From the NCBI GenBank assembly GCA_021831595.1, contig JAKBMK010000025.1:1-63113 (forward strand): DNA of 63,113 bases, given 5' to 3'. How positions within the stretch are numbered: the first letter of the stretch is position 1; each line of letters starts with the position of its first letter. This DNA is from a bacterium. Lineage in GTDB: Bacteria > Patescibacteriota > Minisyncoccia > Phycocordibacterales > UBA9973. The notes beneath the pieces are model-generated. The model worked only from the letters and a program-made list of their open reading frames with translations. It searched no databases and had not been told where the DNA came from. Shown here piece after piece: positions 25,857 to 32,592 of the stretch. A program made the position numbers and the translations under genes.

Positions 25857-25875
25857 CGCAAGAACCGTTCTTGCG
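25857..25875. repeat. Family B palindrome
   Basis: CGCAAGAACCGTTCTTGCG followed by a partial CTTGCGACAA. Confidence 0.9.
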
Positions 25876-25890
25876 ACAATCTTGCGACAA

Positions 25891-25940
25891 CAAAGGCAAG
25901 ACCTTTGCACGGACAGCAAATTGCAAAGGTCTTGCCTTTG
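25891..25940. repeat. 50-bp inverted repeat, left copy (two family A palindromes)
   Basis: Two family A hairpins (CAAAGG-CAAGA-CCTTTG and GCAAAGG-TCTTG-CCTTTG) around a 12-base asymmetric centre. The whole 50 bases recur as exact reverse complement at 27001-27050, on the other side of the GT2 gene. Confidence 0.95.
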
Positions 25941-25946
25941 CGTCTA

Positions 25947-26906
25947 TTAAGTTTTTATTAGATAAGTTCTTCCTTTGAATATACGATACAGGAATATCAA
26001 GAAGTTGATGATGGATACTCCCACTACGTCCAAGAAAGATAAAGCCCAGCCGATGTAAGCAGGGAGGAAGAGCTTCTTGGTCTTGATAGACTTTTTGAAG
26101 TTTGATCTACTTGTTTTTGTATCTCCTCCTAAGAAATACATGATCCCAAGGCGGAAGTATCCTACGTGGACATAGTTGTATTTTGAATAAAGATCATAAT
26201 GCTTTTGGAAGACGTATTCGGCGTCTTTCACTTTTATCAGCTTGTCCTTTGATGCCTTTGTGATGTTATTCTCATGAAAATAATAGTTGAACAATGGCTC
26301 GTTTATAAAAGTTATATTGTAGCCAAGGCTCATGACCCGTATCCACATATCCCAATCCTCCGAATATTTCATTCGTTCGTCTCTCTTGCCAACAGCGTAG
26401 GCGACTTCGCTTTTCATTAGTACACTGCTGTTGCTGTATATTGGGTTCCTTAGCAGAATTTCTGGGATCGCGACTTTTTCATTGATAGGATTATAAATGC
26501 TAAAGCAGTTGCCTTTGTCATTTATCAAGTTAGCTCCGCAGGAGACAATGCAAAGCTTCTCGTCTTTGGATTCTTCAAAAGCTTTTAATTGTTTTGCCAG
26601 CTTCTCGGGTAGCCACTCGTCGTCGTGGTCTAAGAATGCGATGTACTGGCCCACGGCGCGCTCTACTCCTACATTTTTAGGAGTGGCGGGGCCACCGGAG
26701 TTTTGAGATGTTTGCAAGAGTTTGATCCGTGGATCTTGCCTGATGAATTCGCCGATCAATTCTGTCGTATTGTCAGTAGAGTGGTCGTCCACTATCAAGT
26801 ATTCCCAGTCTGTAAATGTTTGAGCGCGGACGCTCTCAACTGTCCTCTTTATGAAAAGGGAGCTGTTGTAAGTCGGTGTGATGATGGATACTTTAGGGTT
26901 GTTCAT
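25947..26906 (-). CDS. GT2 family glycosyltransferase
   Basis: 319 residues. GT-A fold with KVSIITPTYNSSLFIKRTVESV (start), YLIVDDHSTDNT, the metal-binding FLDHDDEWLPEKL (about residue 92), and an acceptor-side DWDMWIRVMSLGY. One membrane helix near the C-terminus (about 290-308) probably anchors it. It transfers a sugar from a nucleotide-sugar in glycan assembly. It runs opposite to the main glycan operon and is framed by 50-bp perfect inverted repeats; its own promoter (TGCTAGAAT on the minus strand near 26960) lies inside that frame. Confidence 0.9.
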   Translation of the reverse strand: MNNPKVSIITPTYNSSLFIKRTVESVRAQTFTDWEYLIVDDHSTDNTTELIGEFIRQDPRIKLLQTSQNSGGPATPKNVGVERAVGQYIAFLDHDDEWLPEKLAKQLKAFEESKDEKLCIVSCGANLINDKGNCFSIYNPINEKVAIPEILLRNPIYSNSSVLMKSEVAYAVGKRDERMKYSEDWDMWIRVMSLGYNITFINEPLFNYYFHENNITKASKDKLIKVKDAEYVFQKHYDLYSKYNYVHVGYFRLGIMYFLGGDTKTSRSNFKKSIKTKKLFLPAYIGWALSFLDVVGVSIINFLIFLYRIFKGRTYLIKT

Positions 26907-26954
26907 TCTAGTGCGTTGTTGTTCTACTCATTCTTAATATTCTTTGGCAAACAT

Positions 26955-26966
26955 ATCAGCATTCTA
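26955..26966 (-). promoter_or_regulatory. Extended -10 promoter for the GT2 gene
   Basis: Minus strand TGCTAGAAT about 50 bases before the ATG. The stretch around it (TTCTAGCATAAATAA...) is repeated near 28470. Confidence 0.45.
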
Positions 26967-27000
26967 GCATAAATAAAGGGCATACGGCAGGGTAAAGCCA

Positions 27001-27050
27001 CAAAGGCAAGACCTTTGCAATTTGCTGTCCGTGCAAAGGTCTTGCCTTTG
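27001..27050. repeat. 50-bp inverted repeat, right copy
   Basis: Exact reverse complement of 25891-25940. Confidence 0.95.
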
Positions 27051-27082
27051 TGGGTTATTCTATTTGTATCAAAAGCTTGCCT

Positions 27083-27129
27083 TAATCGTATCATAATGAT
27101 ACGATTAGAGCATATAAATGATACGATTA
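27083..27129 (+). promoter_or_regulatory. Palindromic operator of the second Fic gene
   Basis: 12-base arms TAATCGTATCAT / ATGATACGATTA around one base (27083-27107), and a third exact half site ATGATACGATTA at 27118-27129, six bases before the preferred ATG. Likely target of the product's own winged helix. Confidence 0.7.
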
Positions 27130-27134
27130 AATAT

Positions 27135-28187
27135 ATGAGGGATATGAGTAAAAGACAAATTAATATATTAGAAAAGTTTCCAGAAGAAGGGAAGATTTCA
27201 TCTTCCGATATTTTAAAAATTTTAGGAGAGAAAGTGTCCTTAATTACGATCAAAAGAGATTTAGAGAGTTTGGTTGTACTAAAGTATTTAGAGAGAAAAG
27301 GAAAGGGTAGATCTACTGTATATGAAAAGACTACCTTAGGAATGTTGCTATCCCCAGTAGATGCTTCCAAGTATAACGCAGTAGACCCCGATGTTCGGAA
27401 TGGAAGAGATAGTTTTAATTTTTCTCTGTTTGAAAATTTTCCTAAAGATGTCTTCATGAGTGATGAAAAAGAATCTCTAGATAATGCGACAAAAAAATAT
27501 CAAAAAAATATTAAAAATATAAGTCAGACAGTACAGTTTAAAGAATTAGAGAGGTTTGTCATAGAACTGTCTTGGAAGTCTTCAAAAATTGAAGGGAACA
27601 CATACACCTTGCTAGATACAGAGAAGCTTATCCGTGAAGGCATTCCCGGAGAAGGACGTACCAAAGATGAAACGACGATGATACTTAATCATAAAAAAGC
27701 TTTTTCTTTTATTATGGATAATCTGGGTGACTTGCATAAAAATGGTGTCAACCTAAAATTCATAGAAAAAGTTCACGAATTACTGACTTCTGGACTAGGG
27801 GTTTCAAGGGGTATCAGGAATGGTTTAGTGGGTGTTATCGGTACTAAATACAAACCACTTGATAATAAGTATCAGATAAATGAAGCGCTAGAGACTCTTT
27901 ATAAGAGAGTGAATCAAATGCAGAATGTGTACAGTAAGGCTTTAACTCTACTTGTTGGAATTTCATATATCCAACCCTTTGAAGATGGGAACAAAAGGAC
28001 TGCTCGTTTGCTTTGCAATGCTATCCTTTTGTCTTTAAAGTGTGCTCCATTGTCGTATCGCAGTGTAGATGAGAATAATTATAGGGAATCCATTCTTGTT
28101 TTTTATGAGAAAAATTCTTTGGTGCCAATGAAAAAAATATTTATAGATCAATATATTTTTTCAACGGAGAACTACTTAGTTAAGTAG
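27135..28187 (+). CDS. Winged-helix Fic protein with altered active site
   Basis: 351 residues from ATG 27135; longer in-frame starts lie inside the operator or the 50-bp repeat and are unlikely. A winged helix (about 1-70: ILKILGEKVSLITIKRDLESLVV) precedes a Fic core. The inhibitory motif S.KIEGN is near residue 155. The active-site loop reads QPFEDGNKRTAR near residue 279: the catalytic His of HPFxDGN is Gln (codon CAA). All other loop residues are kept. The protein may bind nucleotide without transfer, act as a regulator, or use other chemistry. Confidence 0.88.
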   Translation: MRDMSKRQINILEKFPEEGKISSSDILKILGEKVSLITIKRDLESLVVLKYLERKGKGRSTVYEKTTLGMLLSPVDASKYNAVDPDVRNGRDSFNFSLFENFPKDVFMSDEKESLDNATKKYQKNIKNISQTVQFKELERFVIELSWKSSKIEGNTYTLLDTEKLIREGIPGEGRTKDETTMILNHKKAFSFIMDNLGDLHKNGVNLKFIEKVHELLTSGLGVSRGIRNGLVGVIGTKYKPLDNKYQINEALETLYKRVNQMQNVYSKALTLLVGISYIQPFEDGNKRTARLLCNAILLSLKCAPLSYRSVDENNYRESILVFYEKNSLVPMKKIFIDQYIFSTENYLVK

Positions 28188-28207
28188 GAAATATAATTTG
28201 GCTAATA

Positions 28208-28245
28208 ATACAACAGGCGGAGGCGTAAGCCTCCGCCTGTTGTAT
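28208..28245. terminator. Bidirectional terminator
   Basis: ATACAACAGGCGGAGGC-GTAA-reverse complement, 17-bp stem between the convergent Fic gene and the transferase fragment. Confidence 0.8.
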
Positions 28246-28254
28246 ATGTATTTT

Positions 28255-28461
28255 CTAATGCGTAAAGATTATTATTATCGTCCTTAGTATTATCCCAAAG
28301 TCGATGAAGATATTTCTATTTTTTATATAATACAAATCATACTCAAATTTTTCTTTTGAGCTCTCGATCGTGTTTGCATAGCGGTACTTGATCTGGGCCC
28401 AGCCGGTGAATCCTGGGCGGATGATATGGCGGAGGTTGTAGTGGGGGATGGTCTCGGACAT
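28255..28461 (-). pseudogene. 3' fragment of a sugar-phosphate transferase gene
   Basis: Encodes 68 residues that match the last 65 residues of the intact transferase at 29421-30716 (HYNLRHIIRPGFTGWAQIKY ... FGIILRTIIIIFTH) with one substitution, while third codon positions differ at many places. It lacks the N-terminal membrane part and the catalytic residues, so it is a relic of an older duplication or of a second transferase gene deleted up to this point. Upstream it runs into palindromes. Confidence 0.85.
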
Positions 28462-28518
28462 ATGGGTATTCTAGCATAAATAAGGGGGATACGGCAGGGC
28501 AGAGCAGGGTAGCACTCT

Positions 28519-28561
28519 GCAAAGGTCTTGCCTTTGTCGATGCGCAAGGACGGTCCTTGCG
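28519..28561. repeat. Adjacent family A and family B palindromes
   Basis: GCAAAGG-TCTTG-CCTTTG (28519-28536) directly followed by CGCAAGGA-CGG-TCCTTGCG (28543-28561); both families meet here, upstream of the transferase fragment. Confidence 0.85.
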
Positions 28562-28570
28562 ATTAATGAA

Positions 28571-28598
28571 GCAGGGCAAAGCTTTGCTTTGCCCTGCC
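28571..28598. repeat. GC-rich palindrome
   Basis: GCAGGGCAAAGC / GCTTTGCCCTGC hairpin, next in the series of palindromes in this gene-free stretch (28462-28814). Confidence 0.75.
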
Positions 28599-28636
28599 GG
28601 TCTCTGTATTAACTAATGTGGCATTTTTGTTAATAC

Positions 28637-28671
28637 TATGTTTCTAGTGTAAACCAAAACGCCATGTTGGT
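28637..28671. repeat. Palindrome with 12-bp arms
   Basis: AGTGTAAACCAA / TTGGTTTACACT around a 9-base loop. No relation to families A or B seen. Confidence 0.7.
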
Positions 28672-28682
28672 TTACACTTTGT

Positions 28683-28711
28683 CGATGCGCAAGGACCGTC
28701 CTTGCGCATCG
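28683..28711. repeat. Family B palindrome (long stem)
   Basis: CGATGCGCAAGGA-CCG-TCCTTGCGCATCG, 13-bp perfect arms; near-identical to 18225. Confidence 0.92.
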
Positions 28712-28814
28712 ATATGAGCGTATATATCAGCCTTGTTGGTAAAATTATACAATGGTTTTATGTTTTGTAAATTTTTTGTTTGTCTTTTTGTTTTTTATTT
28801 GAGATAATATAAAT

Positions 28815-29309
28815 ATGGATATGGATGTGAAAAAAGTAAATATTTATATAGATGGGAACAATCTTTATCGTTCAGCAAAAGAGCTCGGTTATGAAATAGA
28901 TTATAAAAAGTTTAGAGTGTGGTTATCTCAAAAATATAATACAAAAAATATATTTCTTTTTATTGGATATTTAGAAAATAGGAAAGATTTTTATAATCAT
29001 TTGAAAAATTGTGGTTTTAATTTGATATTTAAGGAAGCTATTCTTCATGAAGGAAATATTAAAGGTAATTGTGACGCTGAATTAGTATTAAAATCAGTTG
29101 ATGATTATCATTTGAAAAACTTTGATAAATTTATATTGATTTCAAATGATGGTGATTTTGGATGTTTAATAGAATTTTTAATAAATAAAAATTGTTTTGA
29201 TATTATACTATCACCTGATATAAGTAAATGTTCTATATTGTTAAGAAATAAAACAAATAAGATTTTATATTTAAACGAAATTTATAAGAAATTTTCTAAA
29301 AGCAAGTAA
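28815..29309 (+). CDS. NYN-domain (PIN-like) nuclease
   Basis: 164 residues, one NYN domain. Conserved acidic sites are visible: IYIDGNNLY (Asp near 13), CDAELVLKSVDDY (about 90), and ISNDGDFGCLI (about 113-121). Members of this LabA/DUF88-like family are Mg-dependent RNases or PIN-like proteins. A GATAAT box ends six bases before the ATG. It is AT-rich, alone, and bordered by palindromes and a convergent promoter, suggesting accessory origin. Confidence 0.85.
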   Translation: MDMDVKKVNIYIDGNNLYRSAKELGYEIDYKKFRVWLSQKYNTKNIFLFIGYLENRKDFYNHLKNCGFNLIFKEAILHEGNIKGNCDAELVLKSVDDYHLKNFDKFILISNDGDFGCLIEFLINKNCFDIILSPDISKCSILLRNKTNKILYLNEIYKKFSKSK

Positions 29310-29383
29310 ATTACTTATCCCAAAAGAAAAAGCTCCCGGCATGGGCGCACCCATACAAGGATCTCTTTCATAATGATATAGGT

Positions 29384-29412
29384 ATTATATACCAACGTGA
29401 CACCAGTGTCAA
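29384..29412 (-). promoter_or_regulatory. Consensus leftward promoter with dyad over the -35
   Basis: On the minus strand TTGACA (29412-29407), 17-base spacer, TATAAT (29389-29384). The 14-bp dyad TGACACCAGTGTCA (29398-29411) covers the -35 box. The predicted transcript runs leftward into the NYN gene as antisense; a hairpin ATGGGTGCGCCCAT and then T-rich sequence near 29320-29356 could end it after about 60 bases. Confidence 0.65.
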
Positions 29413-29420
29413 GACTATTT

Positions 29421-30716
29421 CTAATGCGTAAAGATTATTATTATCGTTCGTAATATTATTCCGAAATCGATGAAGATATTTCTGTTCTTTATATAATATA
29501 AATCGTATTCAAACTTTTCTTTTGAATCTTCGATTGTATTTGCATAGCGGTATTTTATTTGAGCCCAGCCGGTGAATCCTGGGCGGATGATGTGGCGGAG
29601 ATTGTAGTGGGGGATCTTGCCTTCGAGAGGAGTGACGAATTCTGGGCGCTCTGGACGGGGACCGACGAGCGAAAGATCGCCACGGAGTATATTTATCATT
29701 TGCGGAATTTCGTCGATGTGGAGCTTGCGGATGACTCTGCCGACCCGAGTGACACGAGGGTCGGATGCTCCTGTGGCCCAGACGGCGCCATCCTTCTCGG
29801 CGTTTATCGTCATAGAGCGAAGCTTGTAAAGCCTGAATATATTGCCATTGAGTCCAACTCTATTTTGAGTATAGAAGATTGGACCTTTGTCGTTTAGATA
29901 TATGAACACTCCACTGACAAGCAATATAGGTGAGCAGAGTACTAGTATGATGATAGCGAACAACTTATTCACAATAAACGTCATTATATTGTAGGCGACG
30001 TCTTTCTTTATATTTATATTCTCTACAACGAAAGACATATCGATATACCCAACAGGAATTTTGAATAGATATTTCTCATAAGCTTTGGCTGTGTCGATGA
30101 TGGAGCATCCTTGCTTGTATAGTTCCAAAATCTTTTCGTCTGGAGAGTCTATTTTCTTGTCTAGGATTATCACCAAATTTTTTGTAATTTTCTCTACTGA
30201 CTTCATCTCATTCATACTGTCTAGATGACTTACGATCGAGAGCCCGATCTGAGGATTTGCTTTTATCGTATTCTCTAATTCTTTCAGATAAGTAGAAGTC
30301 CCGACGAGAATTACCGGCTGTGTTATGCCCTTGGCGAAAAGGGTATAGATAGTTCTACGAAAGAAGAAAGAAAAGAAACCGAACAGAACGACCTGGATCA
30401 AGAGGTTCATCTTTGGATAAATACCGAATATAGGGGCTAGGTAGAATAGGATCAAGCCGACGACGAAGGAGGAGGCCAGGGCTAGGGCCCATCTCTTCAT
30501 ATAGGGGATAGTAGGCTTTATCGTCACCAAGTCATATAGTCCAAATATATAGAAAATAAGCACCCAGATGAGATATAGGAGGAGGAATGGCACAGTATGA
30601 CTGTCGATAGCAGAAAGGTACTGGTCGGGAGAGAATCTTATGAAAATAAGCAATATAAAAGAGATGAGAAAAGATAGAAAATCTCCGAATATGATAAGCC
30701 AAGTTCTATTCGTCAT
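29421..30716 (-). CDS. Undecaprenyl-phosphate sugar-phosphate transferase (WbaP/WcaJ type)
   Basis: About 431 residues from ATG 30716. The N-terminal part has about four or five membrane helices; a soluble Rossmann-like middle (about 120-215) is typical of the long form. The C-terminal bacterial sugar transferase domain (about 240-431) has KGPIFYTQNRVG, FRLYKLRSM, the catalytic DPRVTRVGRVIRK, DEIPQMINILRGDLSLVGPRPERPEF. It loads the first sugar phosphate onto the lipid carrier, so it would start synthesis of the glycan built by the neighbouring glycosyltransferases. Confidence 0.95.
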   Translation of the reverse strand: MTNRTWLIIFGDFLSFLISFILLIFIRFSPDQYLSAIDSHTVPFLLLYLIWVLIFYIFGLYDLVTIKPTIPYMKRWALALASSFVVGLILFYLAPIFGIYPKMNLLIQVVLFGFFSFFFRRTIYTLFAKGITQPVILVGTSTYLKELENTIKANPQIGLSIVSHLDSMNEMKSVEKITKNLVIILDKKIDSPDEKILELYKQGCSIIDTAKAYEKYLFKIPVGYIDMSFVVENINIKKDVAYNIMTFIVNKLFAIIILVLCSPILLVSGVFIYLNDKGPIFYTQNRVGLNGNIFRLYKLRSMTINAEKDGAVWATGASDPRVTRVGRVIRKLHIDEIPQMINILRGDLSLVGPRPERPEFVTPLEGKIPHYNLRHIIRPGFTGWAQIKYRYANTIEDSKEKFEYDLYYIKNRNIFIDFGIILRTIIIIFTH

Positions 30717-30724
30717 ATGAAGAC

Positions 30725-30733
30725 ATTCTAGCA
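30725..30733 (-). promoter_or_regulatory. Extended -10 of the transferase gene, likely leaderless
   Basis: Minus strand TGCTAGAAT; eight bases (GTCTTCAT) then ATG at 30716. Confidence 0.5.
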
Positions 30734-30758
30734 CAAAAGGCGGGAATATAGCACCGTT

Positions 30759-30787
30759 TTGACATTTTGGGATAGAAGGAATATTCT
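30759..30787 (+). promoter_or_regulatory. Rightward promoter
   Basis: TTGACA (30759-30764), 17-base spacer, TATTCT (30782-30787); divergent from the transferase promoter. Confidence 0.5.
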
Positions 30788-30822
30788 CTATATGAAATCA
30801 AACATTCAAATAAACTCAAGAT

Positions 30823-31170
30823 ATGGAAAGAGATGAAAAAGAACAGAGCGACGAGATTTACCGTGGGTTCATGGAAACAGTTGAAGCCATGGTAAAAGCT
30901 TCGAAAGGCAAGCTCACTCTAGTCATAGAAGAGGACGAACACTTCCTACAGCTTCTTTCTGAAAGAGAGATGCATAGCGTAGAACATTTCGTTCGTCTTT
31001 CCCTAAAAGACAAGATGGGTCGGGCTCTGCCGGAATTCTATCTGATGGTCAATTCATATCAGTACGATTGTCCCAAGGAAGTGGCAGCAGGTAAGGCTCG
31101 TCTAAAAGAGCTCGGCAATGTCATCCTCGATGACAAGTATCAACTAAGCTGGAACCAGCTTTTCCGTTAA
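30823..31170 (+). CDS. Small acidic protein of unknown function
   Basis: 115 residues with no signal or membrane segment. Predicted mixed alpha/beta, with a charged helix start (ERDEKEQSDEIYRGFMETVEAMVKAS) and one Cys (YDCPKEVAAGKARL). Codon use is more GC-rich than the adjacent glycan genes and typical of core genes here. It has its own promoter and terminator. I do not recognise it. Confidence 0.7.
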   Translation: MERDEKEQSDEIYRGFMETVEAMVKASKGKLTLVIEEDEHFLQLLSEREMHSVEHFVRLSLKDKMGRALPEFYLMVNSYQYDCPKEVAAGKARLKELGNVILDDKYQLSWNQLFR

Positions 31171-31177
31171 CAAACAT

Positions 31178-31206
31178 ACCCCAGAGGCTAAACCTTTGGG
31201 GTAAAT
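31178..31206 (+). terminator. Intrinsic terminator
   Basis: TACCCCAGAGG/CCTTTGGGGTA-type hairpin after the small acidic gene, weak T-run. Confidence 0.6.
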
Positions 31207-31230
31207 TTGTATGATTTATACCCCGCACTT

Positions 31231-31251
31231 TCCACAGGAATTGCCTGTGGG
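31231..31251. repeat. Family A palindrome (loop AATTG)
   Basis: TCCACAGG-AATTG-CCTGTGG, same stem as 4997-5017 with one loop change. Confidence 0.75.
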
Positions 31252-31271
31252 GAGGGTGGGGAGACTTGGAT

Positions 31272-31300
31272 TTGACAAAAATGATATTATATAATATAAT
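31272..31300 (+). promoter_or_regulatory. Consensus sigma-70 promoter
   Basis: TTGACA (31272-31277), 17-base spacer, TATAAT (31295-31300). Confidence 0.8.
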
Positions 31301-31339
31301 AAGAGCGAGTTAACATTTTTGTTCATTAAATTAAAAGTT

Positions 31340-31870
31340 ATGAGGTACATGGTTTTTTTGTTTGTCTTTATTTTTTCACCAGTTATGAGCATCACAACTG
31401 GAAGTCATGGAAGCCTAAAGACAGATAAACTAATGGAGTTGCGGACTGATATGAAGCCCGTAGCCCCCAAAACTGTAGAGGATAGTATAAAAGAGGTTTT
31501 TTCTAATTGGCAGGTTGCCAGTGCTTCTTTTTATGACAGCAAAGACTCCACGCAAACCAGAGAGGATGCGGATGGGGTAGGTGCTTTTGGACGTACGATA
31601 AAGTCAGGGTCCATAGCACTAGGTTCTTCCTTTGCAGAAATTTTTCGAGATAATGATTTGAGTGTTTATATTCAAATCAAAGATTTCAACATTGTTACAC
31701 CCTATGGAAAAGGAATTTTCCGAGTGGATGATATCATGGCTTCCAAGCACAACAGGAAGGGGAAATTTCGTATTGATTTTAATCAAGACGATCTCAACAC
31801 TCATTACAAGCGGAAAGGACGCTTTAAAGTAAAATTTAGAATCCTTAAAATCGAAACAGTTGGTGAATAG
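31340..31870 (+). CDS. Secreted 3D/double-psi-barrel-like protein
   Basis: 176 residues from ATG 31340 (the frame is open seven codons earlier with a TTG). Signal peptide about 1-20 (VFLFVFIFSPVMS). The C-terminal part (about 60-170) has the strand pattern ATASFYDS...GAFGRTIKSGSIALGSSFAEIF...GKGIFRVDDIMASK...KFRIDFNQDD, which resembles the 3D/RlpA-type six-strand barrel of cell-wall enzymes; the usual catalytic Asp set is not clearly conserved. A terminator hairpin overlaps its stop codon. Confidence 0.6.
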   Translation: MRYMVFLFVFIFSPVMSITTGSHGSLKTDKLMELRTDMKPVAPKTVEDSIKEVFSNWQVASASFYDSKDSTQTREDADGVGAFGRTIKSGSIALGSSFAEIFRDNDLSVYIQIKDFNIVTPYGKGIFRVDDIMASKHNRKGKFRIDFNQDDLNTHYKRKGRFKVKFRILKIETVGE

Positions 31871-31884
31871 CCAACTGTTTTTTC
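31854..31884 (+). terminator. Terminator overlapping a stop codon
   Basis: AAACAGTTGG/CCAACTGTTT with T6; the TAG stop (31868-31870) is in the loop. Confidence 0.8.
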
Positions 31885-31914
31885 ATTATAAAATAAATAT
31901 GATATAGTATAAAT

Positions 31915-32058
31915 ATGATTAACAAAAGTTCTATTAAGGTTATACTCGCATTCACAGGAATGATATTACTAGGGCTCATATCCCTAGTCGTTTTGGACTC
32001 ATACAAGGGGGATTCGCTCGATAATACTGCCAAAGCGGGGAGTGGTTTGACAAAATAG
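31915..32058 (+). CDS. Small single-pass membrane protein (47 residues)
   Basis: ATG at 31915 to TAG at 32058. The product begins MINKSSIKVILAFTGMILLG, one hydrophobic helix (about 7-29), then a short polar tail. An extended -10 TGATATAGT ends six bases before the ATG, and the frame is intact between a terminator and the L10 promoter, which support it as a real gene. Its last codons overlap the -35 box of that promoter. Confidence 0.5.
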   Translation: MINKSSIKVILAFTGMILLGLISLVVLDSYKGDSLDNTAKAGSGLTK

Positions 32059-32074
32059 GATTATTTGATAGTAT
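32047..32074 (+). promoter_or_regulatory. Promoter of the L10 leader
   Basis: TTGACA (32047-32052), 16-base spacer, extended -10 TGA-TAGTAT (32069-32074). Confidence 0.65.
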
Positions 32075-32080
32075 GGTTTT

Positions 32081-32222
32081 GTAGCCGTAGAAAGCAGGCA
32101 ATCTATGATTGTCCCGACGAAAGGAGGGGTGACATACGATAGAGGTCCTGCCGAGGTCGAAAACGATTTTTTTGATTATATCAAAAAATTGTCTACGCAA
32201 GCGGCCCATAAGGGCCTTTTTT
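32081..32222 (+). promoter_or_regulatory. Ribosomal protein L10 leader (autoregulatory RNA) with terminator
   Basis: The conserved halves are visible: CCGTAGAAAGCAGGC (32085-32099) and TCCTGCCGAGGT (32147-32158), which pair and form the L10(L12)4 binding site, as in the Bacillus leader (CCGTAGACAGCAGG/CCTGCCGAGG). A hairpin GGCCC-ATAA-GGGCC with T-run follows (32203-32222), so regulation is probably by attenuation. A GIY-YIG gene separates the leader from rplJ. Confidence 0.85.
32203..32222 (+). terminator. Attenuator of the L10 leader
   Basis: GGCCC-ATAA-GGGCC followed by T7. Confidence 0.8.
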
Positions 32223-32263
32223 ATTAGAAATTAATGAAGCCAGCAGGCGATTATAATTTCTTA

Positions 32264-32288
32264 TAACCCTGTTAAATGATTTTAAATC
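32264..32288. repeat. Left arm of GIY-YIG element 1
   Basis: ACCCTGTTAAAT plus GATTTTAA pairs with 32530-32551 across the nuclease gene. An outer pair TTAATGAAG (32231-32239) / CTTCATTAA (32575-32583) encloses it. Confidence 0.75.
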
Positions 32289-32289
32289 T

Positions 32290-32553
32290 ATGAAGAAGTT
32301 CTATTACATATATGTACTTCGTTCAGGTAAGGATAGTAATTTTTACGTTGGATATACAGAAGATTTAAAATCACGATTTAAGGAACATACAAGCGGTAAC
32401 GTTATCTCGACAAGAGAACGTCGGCCATTAGAAATAATTTATTCTGAGGCGTGTTTAAGTAAGAAAGATGCTCTTCACAGAGAAAAGTACTTAAAAACGT
32501 ATCACGGTAAATTATTTCTAAGGAATAGACTTAAATCGTATTTAACAGGGTAA
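32290..32553 (+). mobile_element. GIY-YIG nuclease-like gene in inverted repeats (element 1)
   Basis: 87 residues, a stand-alone GIY-YIG domain: FYYIYVL (GIY strand), FYVGYTEDLKSRFKEH (YIG strand and catalytic Arg helix), and ALHREKYLK with the conserved Glu. Such single-domain proteins (YhbQ/COG2827-like) are DNA endonucleases or their relatives. It lies between the L10 leader and rplJ, and its last codons (LTG, stop) are part of the right inverted repeat. This placement suggests a small homing-type or domesticated mobile unit; it must be crossed by rplJ transcription. Confidence 0.8.
32530..32551. repeat. Right arm of GIY-YIG element 1
   Basis: TTAAATCGTATTTAACAGGG, partner of 32264-32288. 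Confidence 0.75.
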
Positions 32554-32592
32554 TGATTTTTATATTTCGTTTCACTTCATTAAAAATTCATT

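Noticed and set aside
27015-27134. Longer N-terminus for the second Fic protein
   Set aside because: The extra 40 codons would be translated from the 50-bp inverted repeat and the operator palindrome.
31976-32209. 77-codon minus-strand frame over the L10 leader
   Set aside because: Overlaps the conserved leader RNA and attenuator; no promoter or family support.
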